Positions 1-6,574 are shown, numbered from the stretch's first letter. The stretch is DNA of 7,014 nucleotides from Candidatus Hydrogenedentota bacterium (GCA_003695005.1 RFJE01000302.1:1-7014), one strand, 5' to 3'. Program-made: numbers and translations. Notes: generated by a model from the sequence alone, not told the origin.

Positions 1-2
1 AT

Positions 3-653
3 AATATATATAGATGTTTCAATTGGTTTGCAAAGGATAACCAATCCGGTAACGCAGAAGTAAAGTCTATTTTAAACGCAATTTCTTTAGCAAAAACAAA
101 GTATAAAATTCAACATAAATCCATATTAGCAGGATTTTCTGCAGGTGGCTATATGGCGCAGCTTTTAGCGTCTCTTTCGCCAAACTCTTTTTTAGCCATG
201 CTCTCAGTAGCAGGTGGTCCTCCAAAATGCGCTCAAAGTATTTTTGAAATTCGCACTTGCACTTCGGGCAAACCTACTTTTTCTAAGGAAGAATGGTTTA
301 AGAAAGGTAAAAAGCAAGGGCAGTTATTCCCTCAAAAACTTGCTTTTGTAATGCTTGTTCACGGCTTAAAAGATGATGTCGTAAACCCAAATAATTTTTT
401 ATGGTCAGGTTATTATTGGGCAGGCTTTTTCAATTTACCGACGAAGCCAAATTCTGTGGAAAAAAATTCAGATTTTATTCTACGGCATTACCGCAGTTCG
501 AATGCAAAAATGCAGCGTATTTTATTTCACGATCTACCCCATGCTTTTCCGATTGATGAAAATACTTCTTGTGGTACTCTCGATAAATACAAACGAAACA
601 CCCGTTGTATTGCAAAAGATTTTTTAACCCGGGTTTTTTATCATAAAAAATAA
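3..653 (+). CDS. PHB depolymerase / feruloyl esterase family alpha/beta hydrolase (3' part, 5' end outside window)
   Basis: The reading frame is open from the left edge, so this is the last 216 codons of a longer gene. An internal ATG at 153 is not the start, because it would remove the nucleophile. Visible catalytic elements, numbered from the first full codon: the lipase box GFSAG with Ser at residue 46 (codon 138-140), an HGLKDD segment with the probable catalytic Asp at about 124, and LPHAFPID with the probable catalytic His at about 180. The segment CFNWF...D..SGN.E near the edge and the AGGPPKCA segment after the lipase box match the family of secreted PHB depolymerases, LpqC-type esterases and feruloyl esterases. 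Such enzymes hydrolyse ester bonds in polyesters, plant phenolic esters or short-chain acyl substrates, usually outside the cytoplasm. The signal peptide cannot be checked here. Five cysteines suggest disulfides in an exported protein (inference). The exact substrate is unknown. The gene ends three bases before a strong GC hairpin. Confidence 0.87.
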   Translation, partial: NIYRCFNWFAKDNQSGNAEVKSILNAISLAKTKYKIQHKSILAGFSAGGYMAQLLASLSPNSFLAMLSVAGGPPKCAQSIFEIRTCTSGKPTFSKEEWFKKGKKQGQLFPQKLAFVMLVHGLKDDVVNPNNFLWSGYYWAGFFNLPTKPNSVEKNSDFILRHYRSSNAKMQRILFHDLPHAFPIDENTSCGTLDKYKRNTRCIAKDFLTRVFYHKK

Positions 654-656
654 TGT

Positions 657-677
657 AGGGGGCTTCAGCAGCCCCCT
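657..677. terminator. GC-rich hairpin after the esterase gene; possible terminator
   Basis: A perfect 7-bp stem (AGGGGGC / GCCCCCT) with a 7-base loop begins three bases after the esterase stop codon. On the plus strand no T-run follows, so it is not a classical intrinsic terminator for the esterase. On the minus strand the stem is followed, after four bases, by TTATTTTTT. It could therefore end transcripts that read through from the minus-strand operon. The same block is also one copy of an apparent interspersed repeat (see the repeat entries), so its role may not be termination at all. Confidence 0.4.
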
Positions 678-700
678 CGCTCCGAATCCGCGGACGCTCG
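657..700 (+). repeat. Copy A of a GC-rich palindromic interspersed repeat
   Basis: A G-run/C-run hairpin is followed directly by CCCCCTCGCTCC (672-683), then 11 bases, then CGCTCG (695-700). The same pair of blocks, at exactly the same 11-base spacing and also preceded by a G-run/C-run hairpin, occurs on the minus strand at 6870-6829. The flanking genes are AT-rich and the repeat is strongly GC-rich. This looks like a small intergenic palindromic repeat of the REP type, but two copies in one window do not establish a family. Confidence 0.45.
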
Positions 701-793
701 CGCAGCATAAACAAAATTTTGCGGTTCACAATAATAGATGATGAGTTCTATGAGCGGAAATGAGTGTCCTTACTCCGTGCGGCCGTGCGCTCG

Positions 794-820
794 CTGCGGG
801 ATTCTCCGCTCCCCCCGCAG
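794..820. repeat. GC-rich inverted repeat in the spacer between convergent genes
   Basis: CTGCGGG (794-800) pairs perfectly with CCCGCAG (814-820) around a 13-base loop. No T-run follows on either strand. It lies between the convergent ends of the plus-strand esterase and the minus-strand lipoprotein gene, in a block (about 755-820) much richer in G and C than either gene. The rest of the 654-903 spacer shows no coding region, tRNA or other recognisable element. Confidence 0.4.
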
Positions 821-903
821 ATGAAAAGGCTAAAAACATTTCTTTACTTGCCAATATCGTTCAATGCAGCAATTTTCGGTGAAGAGATTCCCTATTTTTA
901 ATG

Positions 904-1530
904 CTAATTCAGTGATTCTCGGCGTTTCGACGTATCGCTGTCGTTCAATGATTCCCAGTAAAAAAGAATCCAATTTATATTTTCTACCGAAAATTTATCT
1001 TGAAATTTTTTTAATATCTTTTTTTTGTACGCCGAATCAGAATCTAATTTTTTTTTATGCTCTTGACGAATTTTATCAAAACGAAGTCTAAGTCGCTGTA
1101 AAAAATTTTGCTTCATGGTTTCGTTTTGTATAAGCGCAGCTTGCTTTTCCATAATCTTTTGTGTTTTATAGGTTTTTTTCATAAATTCATCCTGATAGTA
1201 AATTTTAGAAATTGCTGTGTAAATTTGTTTTATTTCGCGATGAGTTTTTTTCAGTTCCGACATAGAAGAAAATCCTAAAGAGTGAATATCAACATCTTTT
1301 AGATTATCCGGCAAAAAATTTTCCACGACCCTAACTGCATTTATATCCGGCTTGCTCTCCTCTTCGTTTAGCTTGCTTGGCTGTTTTTCCTGTGAGTTTT
1401 TAAACACGGTTTTTGCTAGCCGTATATAAGCTTCCATTAAATTTTGGTTTAAGTGAATACTTGGCGGTTGCTTTTTTTCGCAGTGTAGAATCACACTTAA
1501 AAGAAATAGTGTGATGTAAATTTTACGCAT
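904..1530 (-). CDS. Putative lipoprotein of unknown function, last gene of the sucB-lpdA cluster
   Basis: This gene encodes 208 residues and I do not recognise a family. The frame is open further upstream, but the start at 1530 is preferred because it gives a clean lipoprotein signal peptide: a short basic N-terminus (MRK), a hydrophobic stretch and Cys17 (ITLFLLSVILHC), followed by charged EKKQPPS. His before the Cys is not the standard lipobox residue; relaxed lipoboxes are known in spirochaetes. The mature part is highly charged and lysine-rich, with a likely helical, coiled-coil-prone region from about residue 100 to 180 (many K, E and Q; KTQKIMEKQAALIQ and similar) and a Trp-containing end. 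The start codon overlaps the lpdA stop region by 8 bases (ATGCGTAA) and no clear Shine-Dalgarno is visible, so it is probably expressed by translational coupling to lpdA. It is likely anchored in the outer or inner membrane facing the periplasm or cell surface. There is no evidence that it is functionally linked to 2-oxoglutarate dehydrogenase. Confidence 0.72.
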   Translation of the reverse strand: MRKIYITLFLLSVILHCEKKQPPSIHLNQNLMEAYIRLAKTVFKNSQEKQPSKLNEEESKPDINAVRVVENFLPDNLKDVDIHSLGFSSMSELKKTHREIKQIYTAISKIYYQDEFMKKTYKTQKIMEKQAALIQNETMKQNFLQRLRLRFDKIRQEHKKKLDSDSAYKKKILKKFQDKFSVENINWILFYWESLNDSDTSKRRESLN

Positions 1531-2908
1531 GAATGGCGCGCTTTTCTGCATCGAGAGCTGCTTCCAAAACAACTTCGGATAAAGTAGGATGAGCATGAAT
1601 GCTGCGAGCAATATCTTCTGCACTCGCCGAAAATTCCATGGCAATGGCAGCTTCGGCAATCATATCCGATGCCCGTGGACCAAGGATAAAAAGGCCTAAT
1701 AGATCGTCTGTTTTCTTATCAGCAATTACTTTTACCTGACCATCTGTTTCTCCCATAGCTTTAGCTCGACCATTTGCCTTAAAAAAGGCTTTGCCTATTT
1801 TAATATCATAACCTTGTTTTTTCGCTTCCTCTTCGCCCATACCAACCCATGCAATTTCCGGCCATGTATAGACAATGTAAGGAATGGCTTTGTAATTTAC
1901 ATGGCCATATTTCCCTGCCATCATTTCGGCAACGGCAATTCCTTCTTCCATGGCTTTATGAGCTAGCATTGGCCCTTTAATAACATCCCCAATGGCATAG
2001 ACACCGGAAACGTTAGTTTCGTATTTTTCATTCACAGGGATTCTTCCTTTTTCATCAAGCTGAATCCCTATTTTTTCTAATCCTAAATTTTCTGTAAAAG
2101 GCTTACGACCAGTAGCCACTAAAATTACATCGGCGTTGATATTGATCGTATCACCCTTTGGTGTTTCCACTAATAAGCTCGATTTTTCTAAACCTTTTAC
2201 TTTATGCTCCATATAAAATTTTAAGCCCTGACTTTCTAAAAGCCTTTTAGCATAAGAAGCAATTTTTCCATCACACGTTGGTAACAAATTGGGTAACAAC
2301 TCAATGATGTGAACTTCACTACCTAACCTTGCATAGACAGAACCAAGCTCTAAACCGATTACCCCTGCCCCGACAATGGCTAATTTCTTTGGTACTTTTT
2401 TTAAAGAAAGGGCTTCAGTAGAAGAGATGACTTTTTTGCCATCAAAAGGGAGAAAGGGAAGCTCGGCTGGAATAGACCCTGTTGCAATGACAATTTTAGA
2501 TGCACTTATCTCTGCTTTTTCGTTCTCTCCCTGCACTGCTACTTTATTGTTGCTTTGCAAAGTAGCCAATCCTAAATAGCGCTTAATTTTATTTTTTTTC
2601 ATTAAAAAGTCAACGCCCTTGACAACTTCGGAAACGACTTTTTCTTTCCGCTTCATCATGGTAGTAAAGTTTAGTTGAACACTGCCAACTTCTACACCAT
2701 GCTCCTTTAATTTTTCTTTTGCAAAGTGATACTGCTCGGAACTATCGAGCAAAGCTTTTGACGGAATGCATCCTACATTTAAGCAAGTGCCTCCTAATGT
2801 ATTTCGTTTTTCTACAAGAGCCACTTTCATCCCTAATTGCGAGGCACGAATGGCACATACATAACCTGCTGGTCCCCCACCGATTACGATTACATCATAC
2901 TGTTCCAT
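1523..2908 (-). CDS. lpdA: Dihydrolipoyl dehydrogenase (E3 component)
   Basis: The 461-residue product is a full-length flavoprotein disulfide reductase that reoxidises dihydrolipoyl groups on E2 and passes electrons through FAD to NAD+. Visible elements: FAD-binding GGGPAG at residues 10-15, redox-active disulfide Cys42/Cys47 in GGTCLNVGCIPSKALL, NAD-binding GAGVIGLE from residue 180, second FAD contact YAIGD at 304-308, and the dimer-interface active-site HAHPTLSE with His440 and Glu445. The YTWPEIAWVG segment (347-356) is also typical. Length and motif order are normal for the family. The start at 2908 is chosen over an upstream in-frame start (2956) because it has a perfect AGGAGG at correct spacing and gives the usual MxxYDVIVIGGG N-terminus. 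It lies 8 bases after sucB and overlaps the next gene by 8 bases, so the three are surely co-transcribed. As the only E3 visible it could serve other lipoyl complexes too (pyruvate dehydrogenase, glycine cleavage). Confidence 0.97.
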   Translation of the reverse strand: MEQYDVIVIGGGPAGYVCAIRASQLGMKVALVEKRNTLGGTCLNVGCIPSKALLDSSEQYHFAKEKLKEHGVEVGSVQLNFTTMMKRKEKVVSEVVKGVDFLMKKNKIKRYLGLATLQSNNKVAVQGENEKAEISASKIVIATGSIPAELPFLPFDGKKVISSTEALSLKKVPKKLAIVGAGVIGLELGSVYARLGSEVHIIELLPNLLPTCDGKIASYAKRLLESQGLKFYMEHKVKGLEKSSLLVETPKGDTININADVILVATGRKPFTENLGLEKIGIQLDEKGRIPVNEKYETNVSGVYAIGDVIKGPMLAHKAMEEGIAVAEMMAGKYGHVNYKAIPYIVYTWPEIAWVGMGEEEAKKQGYDIKIGKAFFKANGRAKAMGETDGQVKVIADKKTDDLLGLFILGPRASDMIAEAAIAMEFSASAEDIARSIHAHPTLSEVVLEAALDAEKRAIHA

Positions 2909-2911
2909 GAT

Positions 2912-2918
2912 TCCTCCT
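2912..2918 (-). promoter_or_regulatory. Strong ribosome binding site of lpdA
   Basis: The minus strand reads AGGAGGA just before the lpdA ATG, a near-perfect anti-16S match. It overlaps the TAG stop codon of sucB (2917-2919). This decides the lpdA start at 2908 and indicates that ribosomes ending sucB can reinitiate on lpdA. Confidence 0.85.
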
Positions 2919-4155
2919 ATACTTCCAGTAAAAGTCTTGCCGGATCTTCTACACAATTTTTTACTGTGACTAAAAATTGCACTGCTTCTTTCCCGTCCAC
3001 AATGCGGTGGTCATAAGACAATGCCACATACATCATGGGGCGAATTACAATTTCGTCATTTTCTACAACAGCACGCTTTACAATGTTATGCATCCCTAAA
3101 ATACCACTTTGCGGTGGATTTAAAATTGGCGTGGACATCATCGATCCATAAATACCGCCATTGGTGATACTAAATGTACCTCCGCTTAAGTCTGAGAGGG
3201 CAATAGTACCGTTTCTTACTTTTTCAGCTAATCGTGCAATTTCCATTTCAATTTCTGCTAAAGAAAGTTTATCCGCATGGCGCACAACCGGAACCACAAG
3301 TCCCTTTGGCCCGCCTACCGCAATCCCAATGTGATAGTAATGCTTGTACACAATATCCGTACCGCGAATTTCTGCATTTATCGCCGGAAATTCTTGTAAA
3401 GCTCGAACCACAGCTTTGGTAAAAAAGCTCATAAAGCCGAGCTTAATGCCATGCTTTTTCTGGAACTCTTCTTTGTATTTCGAACGTAACTCCATAACCG
3501 GTTGCATGTTAATTTCATTAAAGGTTGTTAAAATAGCAGCTGTATGCTGCACATTTACTAAATTTTCGGCAATGGCTCGACGAAGGCGTGACATTGGCAC
3601 CACTTCCTCCGGCTCTTCCCCTTCAAATTTCTTAGCTATTTTGCTCGCAGGTTGTTCTTTAGGAAGTTCTTTTGCAGGCGCTTGTTCCACTTCCTTTTTC
3701 GTTTGATTTAAATGCCGAATAACATCTTGCTTCGTAATTTGACCACTTCTCCCTGTACCCTGTACCTCGCTCGCTTGGATTTTTTCTTCGACCATTATCC
3801 TTTTCGCTGCGGGCATTGGCTCTTTTTCTGCTGGTGCTTTTTCTACTGTTTCGGGTTTTGTTTCCGATTTACTTTGTGGCACATCCGATTTTTGGATATC
3901 TGCTTTCGCTCCATTGGTATCAATTTTAGCAACCACTTCGTGAACTTGGACAGTATCCCCAGGGTTTTTTAAAGTTTCCACCAACACTCCCGCAGCTGGC
4001 GCGGGTAATTCTACGGTAACTTTATCGGTTTCAATTTCTGCAATCGGCTCATCTGCCTCTACGGCATCCCCAGGATTTTTTAGCCAAGTTGCTAATGTGC
4101 CTTCGGTAATGGATTCACCCATTTCAGGTACAGTAATTTCTACAATGTTTGCCAT
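2917..4155 (-). CDS. sucB: 2-oxoglutarate dehydrogenase E2, dihydrolipoyllysine succinyltransferase
   Basis: The 412-residue product transfers the succinyl group from E1 to CoA through a swinging lipoyl arm, the core step of the 2-oxoglutarate dehydrogenase complex (TCA cycle, cytoplasm). Domains in order: one N-terminal lipoyl domain (about 2-78) with the modified Lys45 in IETDKVTVE; a charged Pro/Lys/Glu linker (about 83-113); a peripheral-subunit-binding domain (about 114-149, [20 protein letters not shown]); a second linker; and a catalytic domain (about 185-412). The catalytic domain carries the succinyltransferase-type signature [20 protein letters not shown] (329-348) and the active-site His383/Asp387 in SYDHRIVDG. 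The single lipoyl domain and these signatures favour the 2-oxoglutarate rather than the pyruvate complex. It ends 8 bases before lpdA. The E1 gene sucA is not adjacent; the gene upstream is a PAP2 phosphatase, separated by an 84-base palindrome-rich gap. No convincing Shine-Dalgarno precedes the ATG. Confidence 0.96.
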   Translation of the reverse strand: MANIVEITVPEMGESITEGTLATWLKNPGDAVEADEPIAEIETDKVTVELPAPAAGVLVETLKNPGDTVQVHEVVAKIDTNGAKADIQKSDVPQSKSETKPETVEKAPAEKEPMPAAKRIMVEEKIQASEVQGTGRSGQITKQDVIRHLNQTKKEVEQAPAKELPKEQPASKIAKKFEGEEPEEVVPMSRLRRAIAENLVNVQHTAAILTTFNEINMQPVMELRSKYKEEFQKKHGIKLGFMSFFTKAVVRALQEFPAINAEIRGTDIVYKHYYHIGIAVGGPKGLVVPVVRHADKLSLAEIEMEIARLAEKVRNGTIALSDLSGGTFSITNGGIYGSMMSTPILNPPQSGILGMHNIVKRAVVENDEIVIRPMMYVALSYDHRIVDGKEAVQFLVTVKNCVEDPARLLLEV

Positions 4156-4180
4156 AAATATGGATGATATTTTGAGTCAC

Positions 4181-4242
4181 GCGGTCAAGAACTTGCTCGC
4201 GTTCATGAGTGCCGGAACATGGACGTTCCCGCTAAGCACTCA
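4181..4242. repeat. Nested palindromic element between pap2 and sucB
   Basis: The 84-base gap before sucB is mostly inverted repeats. TGAGTGC (4206-4212) pairs with GCACTCA (4236-4242), and inside it GGAAC (4214-4218) pairs with GTTCC (4225-4229) around ATGGAC. Beside this lies a second dyad centred on CAAGAACTTG (4186-4195), with flanking GCG/CGC at 4181-4183 and 4198-4200. The outer stem includes the TGA stop of the PAP2 gene. No T-run follows in the direction of the operon, so it is not a normal terminator there. It could be an RNA-processing or stabilising structure, a regulatory leader of sucB, or an intergenic repeat. Confidence 0.5.
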
Positions 4243-4764
4243 CCTTTTTTCTACGAACCATTGGCCAACATGGTATTGCAGGTAAGCCCAAAATGTTCCT
4301 AAAATCCACCCGCTGATTACATCGAGAGGAAAATGGTAGTTCGAAATAACCCGTGCCATACCAATTAAAAAAGAAAAAAAGATAAAAATTGTAATTCGTC
4401 GCAATGACCATAGATAAATCAGTATGGCAAAACTCATACTATTAAATGCATGAGCCGATGGCCATGCAAAAGCAGCAGGGTTATAATATAAGCCAAGAAC
4501 CACCCCCGGTCGAGGTCTTCCAACAGCATATTTCAAAAAATTTACCATGAAATCACCAAAAGCAAGGTTGAAAACCACAGCAGCTAGTAAAAGAAGAGCA
4601 CCTTTTTTATGAATTTTAAAGTAAAAAAGCCAATAAATGAAAGCAATACTAAGCAAATACTTCGGTTTTGCAATGGCTTCGCAAAAAGCTTGCAATTGTG
4701 GATTGCCTCCGACCATTACAATCCAATCAAAAATTTGTTTATCCCACAAGATCAGGAAATTCAT
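4240..4764 (-). CDS. PAP2 superfamily membrane phosphatase
   Basis: The 174-residue product is a small integral-membrane acid phosphatase of the type 2 phosphatidic acid phosphatase superfamily. All three signature blocks are present: KYAVGRPRP (K78, R85, P86), WPSAHAFNS (S103, H105 as general acid) and ARVISNYHFPLD (R138, nucleophile H144, D148). Hydrophobic segments near 34-50, 56-76, 108-121, 125-138 and 148-166 fit a multi-span protein with the active site on the periplasmic face. Likely substrates are phosphatidate, phosphatidylglycerol phosphate, undecaprenyl pyrophosphate or a lipid A phosphate; the sequence does not decide among them. Its ATG overlaps the stop of the patatin-like gene (ATGA), so the two are translationally coupled. 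The stop codon lies in the outer stem of the palindromic element preceding sucB. Confidence 0.91.
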   Translation of the reverse strand: MNFLILWDKQIFDWIVMVGGNPQLQAFCEAIAKPKYLLSIAFIYWLFYFKIHKKGALLLLAAVVFNLAFGDFMVNFLKYAVGRPRPGVVLGLYYNPAAFAWPSAHAFNSMSFAILIYLWSLRRITIFIFFSFLIGMARVISNYHFPLDVISGWILGTFWAYLQYHVGQWFVEKR

Positions 4765-5705
4765 ATCAACAAGTAAGAAATTGCTCCGTCTTTTTTAGGT
4801 TTTTGTTTTTGCCAGAAAAAAAATCGCTTAATGGGTGATAAAAGCCCAAGGGCTGCTTTAATTTCTTCCATCATGCTTATGGTTTTTTCATACCCTATTT
4901 CAATTAATTCTTTGCATTTAGAATAATCTGCCCAGTGAATGTTTCCTTCAATAGGTTGAATTACTACCGATGCCATTTTTAACTGTCCCACTCTGCGATG
5001 ATAAGACGCAATTTCTTCGGCGCGCAACATAACATCAATACCACTTTTGATCATCGAAACTGGAAAGTCCATGTTCGAAACATCCACAGCAATGATTTTC
5101 TTAAAGCCGAGCTCTTTTGCACCTAAAATGCCAATTTTATCGAGGACTCCACCATCTACTAAATGGCCTTTCCCATAAGCAACGGGTGGAAAAACCATTG
5201 GCATCGACATAGAAGCCGTTACTAACGTTCGCATACTTCCTTTGGAAAAAATAAGAGGCACCCCCCTTTCAAGCTCAACAGCAACGCATGAAAAAGGAAA
5301 TCGTGTATAGGCAATATTCGCATTTGGTAAATAAGGATCTAATACCGTTTCAATTTCTTCTTTTGTAAGCATTCCAGGGCCAATTAAAACTCTACCTAGC
5401 ATTCCTGTTTTAGAATACCAATTCCCGATTTTCTGAAAAAAATTTAAATCTTCGGTTTTTGTTGTTTTGTAATAATTGGCAATTAAGCTTTCCTGAAAAG
5501 CTTTGCTTGCCACAAGGTCTAAAAGCCTTTCTTCTACAAAACGTATATCCGGTTCAATAGAGTATATACTTCCAACAAGTGCCCCCATCGAAACCCCAAT
5601 AATCCGATGAAACGGGATTTTGTGCTCCAACAGAGCACGCATCACTCCAATATGAGCAAAACCACGAGCTGCTCCTGCCCCTAAATTTAAAGAGATTCCC
5701 TGCAC
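4761..5705 (-). CDS. Patatin-like phospholipase (RssA/NTE-type acyl hydrolase)
   Basis: The 314-residue product is a serine acyl hydrolase with the patatin Ser-Asp dyad. The oxyanion-hole loop is GAGAARGFAHIG (9-20), the nucleophile elbow is GVSMG with Ser39, and the catalytic Asp184 lies in HLVDGG. The conserved ASMSMPMVFPPV segment (164-175) is typical of the bacterial RssA/YlbK/neuropathy-target-esterase-like branch. Such enzymes release fatty acids from phospholipids or lysophospholipids. No signal peptide is visible, so it is probably cytoplasmic or membrane-associated; the basic, Trp/Phe-containing tail (about 294-306) may touch membrane (inference). The start is GTG at 5705, the only usual start codon between an in-frame stop and the oxyanion motif. 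It lacks an obvious Shine-Dalgarno, which may mean low or regulated translation. It is the first gene of the minus-strand cluster and overlaps the PAP2 gene by 4 bases, suggesting joint action on phospholipids. A loose -10-like TATAAC lies at 5759-5754 without a matching -35. Confidence 0.92.
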   Translation of the reverse strand: MQGISLNLGAGAARGFAHIGVMRALLEHKIPFHRIIGVSMGALVGSIYSIEPDIRFVEERLLDLVASKAFQESLIANYYKTTKTEDLNFFQKIGNWYSKTGMLGRVLIGPGMLTKEEIETVLDPYLPNANIAYTRFPFSCVAVELERGVPLIFSKGSMRTLVTASMSMPMVFPPVAYGKGHLVDGGVLDKIGILGAKELGFKKIIAVDVSNMDFPVSMIKSGIDVMLRAEEIASYHRRVGQLKMASVVIQPIEGNIHWADYSKCKELIEIGYEKTISMMEEIKAALGLLSPIKRFFFWQKQKPKKDGAISYLLI

Positions 5706-5889
5706 AACGATACTATCGGCAAAAAATTATTCTTAAAGTAGTGAAATTCATTTGTTATATGGAATCACTGCCAGCAATTCTCAGGAGAGCGGCTCCCCTT
5801 TGGTGGTGATTAAAGTATAGGTAGAGGGGCTTTTTCTTAATTAACTTCTGGTTTTCGTGGTTAAAGTGTTGAAAAAACAGCTGTGCCAG

Positions 5890-6516
5890 TTACACAAAAC
5901 TCCATGACGAGCTATAAATCAAGCTTTTGCTAGCGCATCGCCAAGTCCTCCTACGGTAAATACCGTACAGGCCATTTAGCAATCCTGCAAAGTAAAGGGT
6001 GTCAATGTTTTTGCTTGATTTTACTATTTCTTTACCGTGATGGCGGAGAAAACATATTTCTACTTTCCCTTTTTCTCCAGCAATCAGCGCCTTGACTACA
6101 ATCTCTAAATACATCCTTAATGCAATATCCGCCATCACCGAATGACACACACGGGCATGATCCGCTAACATCAAAAGAATATTATACACTTCTGCTTCCC
6201 ATTGAACAGAAACTTTTTTGTATGTACCGATTGTAGGATTTTTTCTTCGAACCCGTGTTGTGTTGCATCCTTTATGCCTTCTTACTTTTCTAGCTAAAAT
6301 CCGAATGCAAGCAGAAATAATGTCAGTCTTGGTCACTTTAATGCCATTTTCTTTAAGCTTCTTTTTAGCCGCTTTCATTCGATAAAGCTGCCAATTTGGT
6401 AGAGTTATGCTCGTATCATACTGATCGTCTTGAGAGCGGTTGACAAGACTTAGGATTGCTTTCCCACTTTGGCGCGGAGTTAGGGATAATGGATTTACTC
6501 TTCGCTTTTTCTTCAT
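5890..6516 (-). CDS. Basic protein with two ribbon-helix-helix-like segments, unknown function
   Basis: The gene encodes 208 residues and I do not recognise the family. The start at 6516 is well supported by GGAGG four bases upstream. The first 100 residues are very basic. Two segments each have the pattern beta-strand, helix, turn, helix seen in ribbon-helix-helix DNA-binding proteins: about 33-75 (YDTSITLPNWQLYRMKAAKK, then VTKTDIISACIRIL) and about 99-143 (YKKVSVQWEAEVYNILLMLA, then HSVMADIALRMYLEIV). A tandem pair in one chain could form an RHH fold without dimerising, so a DNA-binding or regulatory role is a reasonable guess, not shown. A relation to lineage-specific families such as DUF1564 of Leptospira is possible but not checked. 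The tail after about residue 185 (Arg-, Ser- and Trp-rich) looks atypical and may come from a read-through or a frame change. It stands 184 bases upstream of the patatin gene on the same strand. Confidence 0.68.
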   Translation of the reverse strand: MKKKRRVNPLSLTPRQSGKAILSLVNRSQDDQYDTSITLPNWQLYRMKAAKKKLKENGIKVTKTDIISACIRILARKVRRHKGCNTTRVRRKNPTIGTYKKVSVQWEAEVYNILLMLADHARVCHSVMADIALRMYLEIVVKALIAGEKGKVEICFLRHHGKEIVKSSKNIDTLYFAGLLNGLYGIYRRRTWRCASKSLIYSSSWSFV

Positions 6517-6520
6517 ATTA

Positions 6521-6525
6521 CCTCC
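6521..6525 (-). promoter_or_regulatory. Ribosome binding site of the RHH-like gene
   Basis: The minus strand reads GGAGGTAATATG, with the Shine-Dalgarno four bases before the ATG. It fixes the start at 6516 and is the main evidence that this unrecognised frame is a real gene. Confidence 0.7.
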
Positions 6526-6543
6526 AGATTCCTTTTAACTAAT

Positions 6544-6574
6544 AACGGATATTTTGTAAAGTATCTTTTCCGTT
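6544..6574. promoter_or_regulatory. Inverted repeat upstream of the RHH-like gene, possible operator
   Basis: AACGGA (6544-6549) and TCCGTT (6569-6574) form a 6-bp inverted repeat with a 19-base centre, lying 28-58 bases upstream of the start codon. On the minus strand TTTACA (6560-6555) and TAAAAG (6537-6532) are separated by 17 bases and resemble -35 and -10 boxes, but the implied start would fall in the Shine-Dalgarno. Position fits an operator, possibly autoregulatory; a stem this short may be chance. Confidence 0.2.

Noticed and set aside
153..155. ATG at 153 as the esterase start
   Set aside because: The catalytic GFSAG serine and family-typical residues lie upstream in the same open frame, so the gene enters from outside the window.
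475..729. 84-residue minus-strand frame at the end of the esterase
   Set aside because: It is antisense to the conserved end of the esterase and crosses the 657-677 hairpin; no ribosome-binding site or family pattern.
864..1091. 75-residue plus-strand frame antisense to the lipoprotein gene
   Set aside because: It reads the complement of a lysine-rich gene, giving a Phe/Leu-rich product, with no start signal or family resemblance.
1531..1659. Longer form of the lipoprotein gene starting at 1659
   Set aside because: It would overlap lpdA by about 137 bases and bury the lipoprotein signal peptide inside the protein. The ATG at 1530 gives a proper signal and a normal short overlap.
2909..2956. 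Upstream extension of lpdA
   Set aside because: The 16 extra residues lie in the end of sucB and precede the perfect AGGAGG; the family N-terminus starts at 2908.
4160..4190. sigma-70 promoter for sucB from TTGACC (minus strand, 4188-4183)
   Set aside because: The nearest -10-like hexamer, TATCAT, is only 13 bases away; no hexamer fits at 16-18 bases.
4206..4242. CIRCE heat-shock operator, suggested by GAGTGC and TAAGCACTC
   Set aside because: The half-sites are in the reverse order from TTAGCACTC-N9-GAGTGCTAA and the spacing is wrong.
4206..4250. Plus-strand intrinsic terminator (hairpin followed by TTTTTT)
   Set aside because: No plus-strand gene precedes it, and the T-run is simply the Glu-Lys-Arg codons at the end of the minus-strand PAP2 gene.
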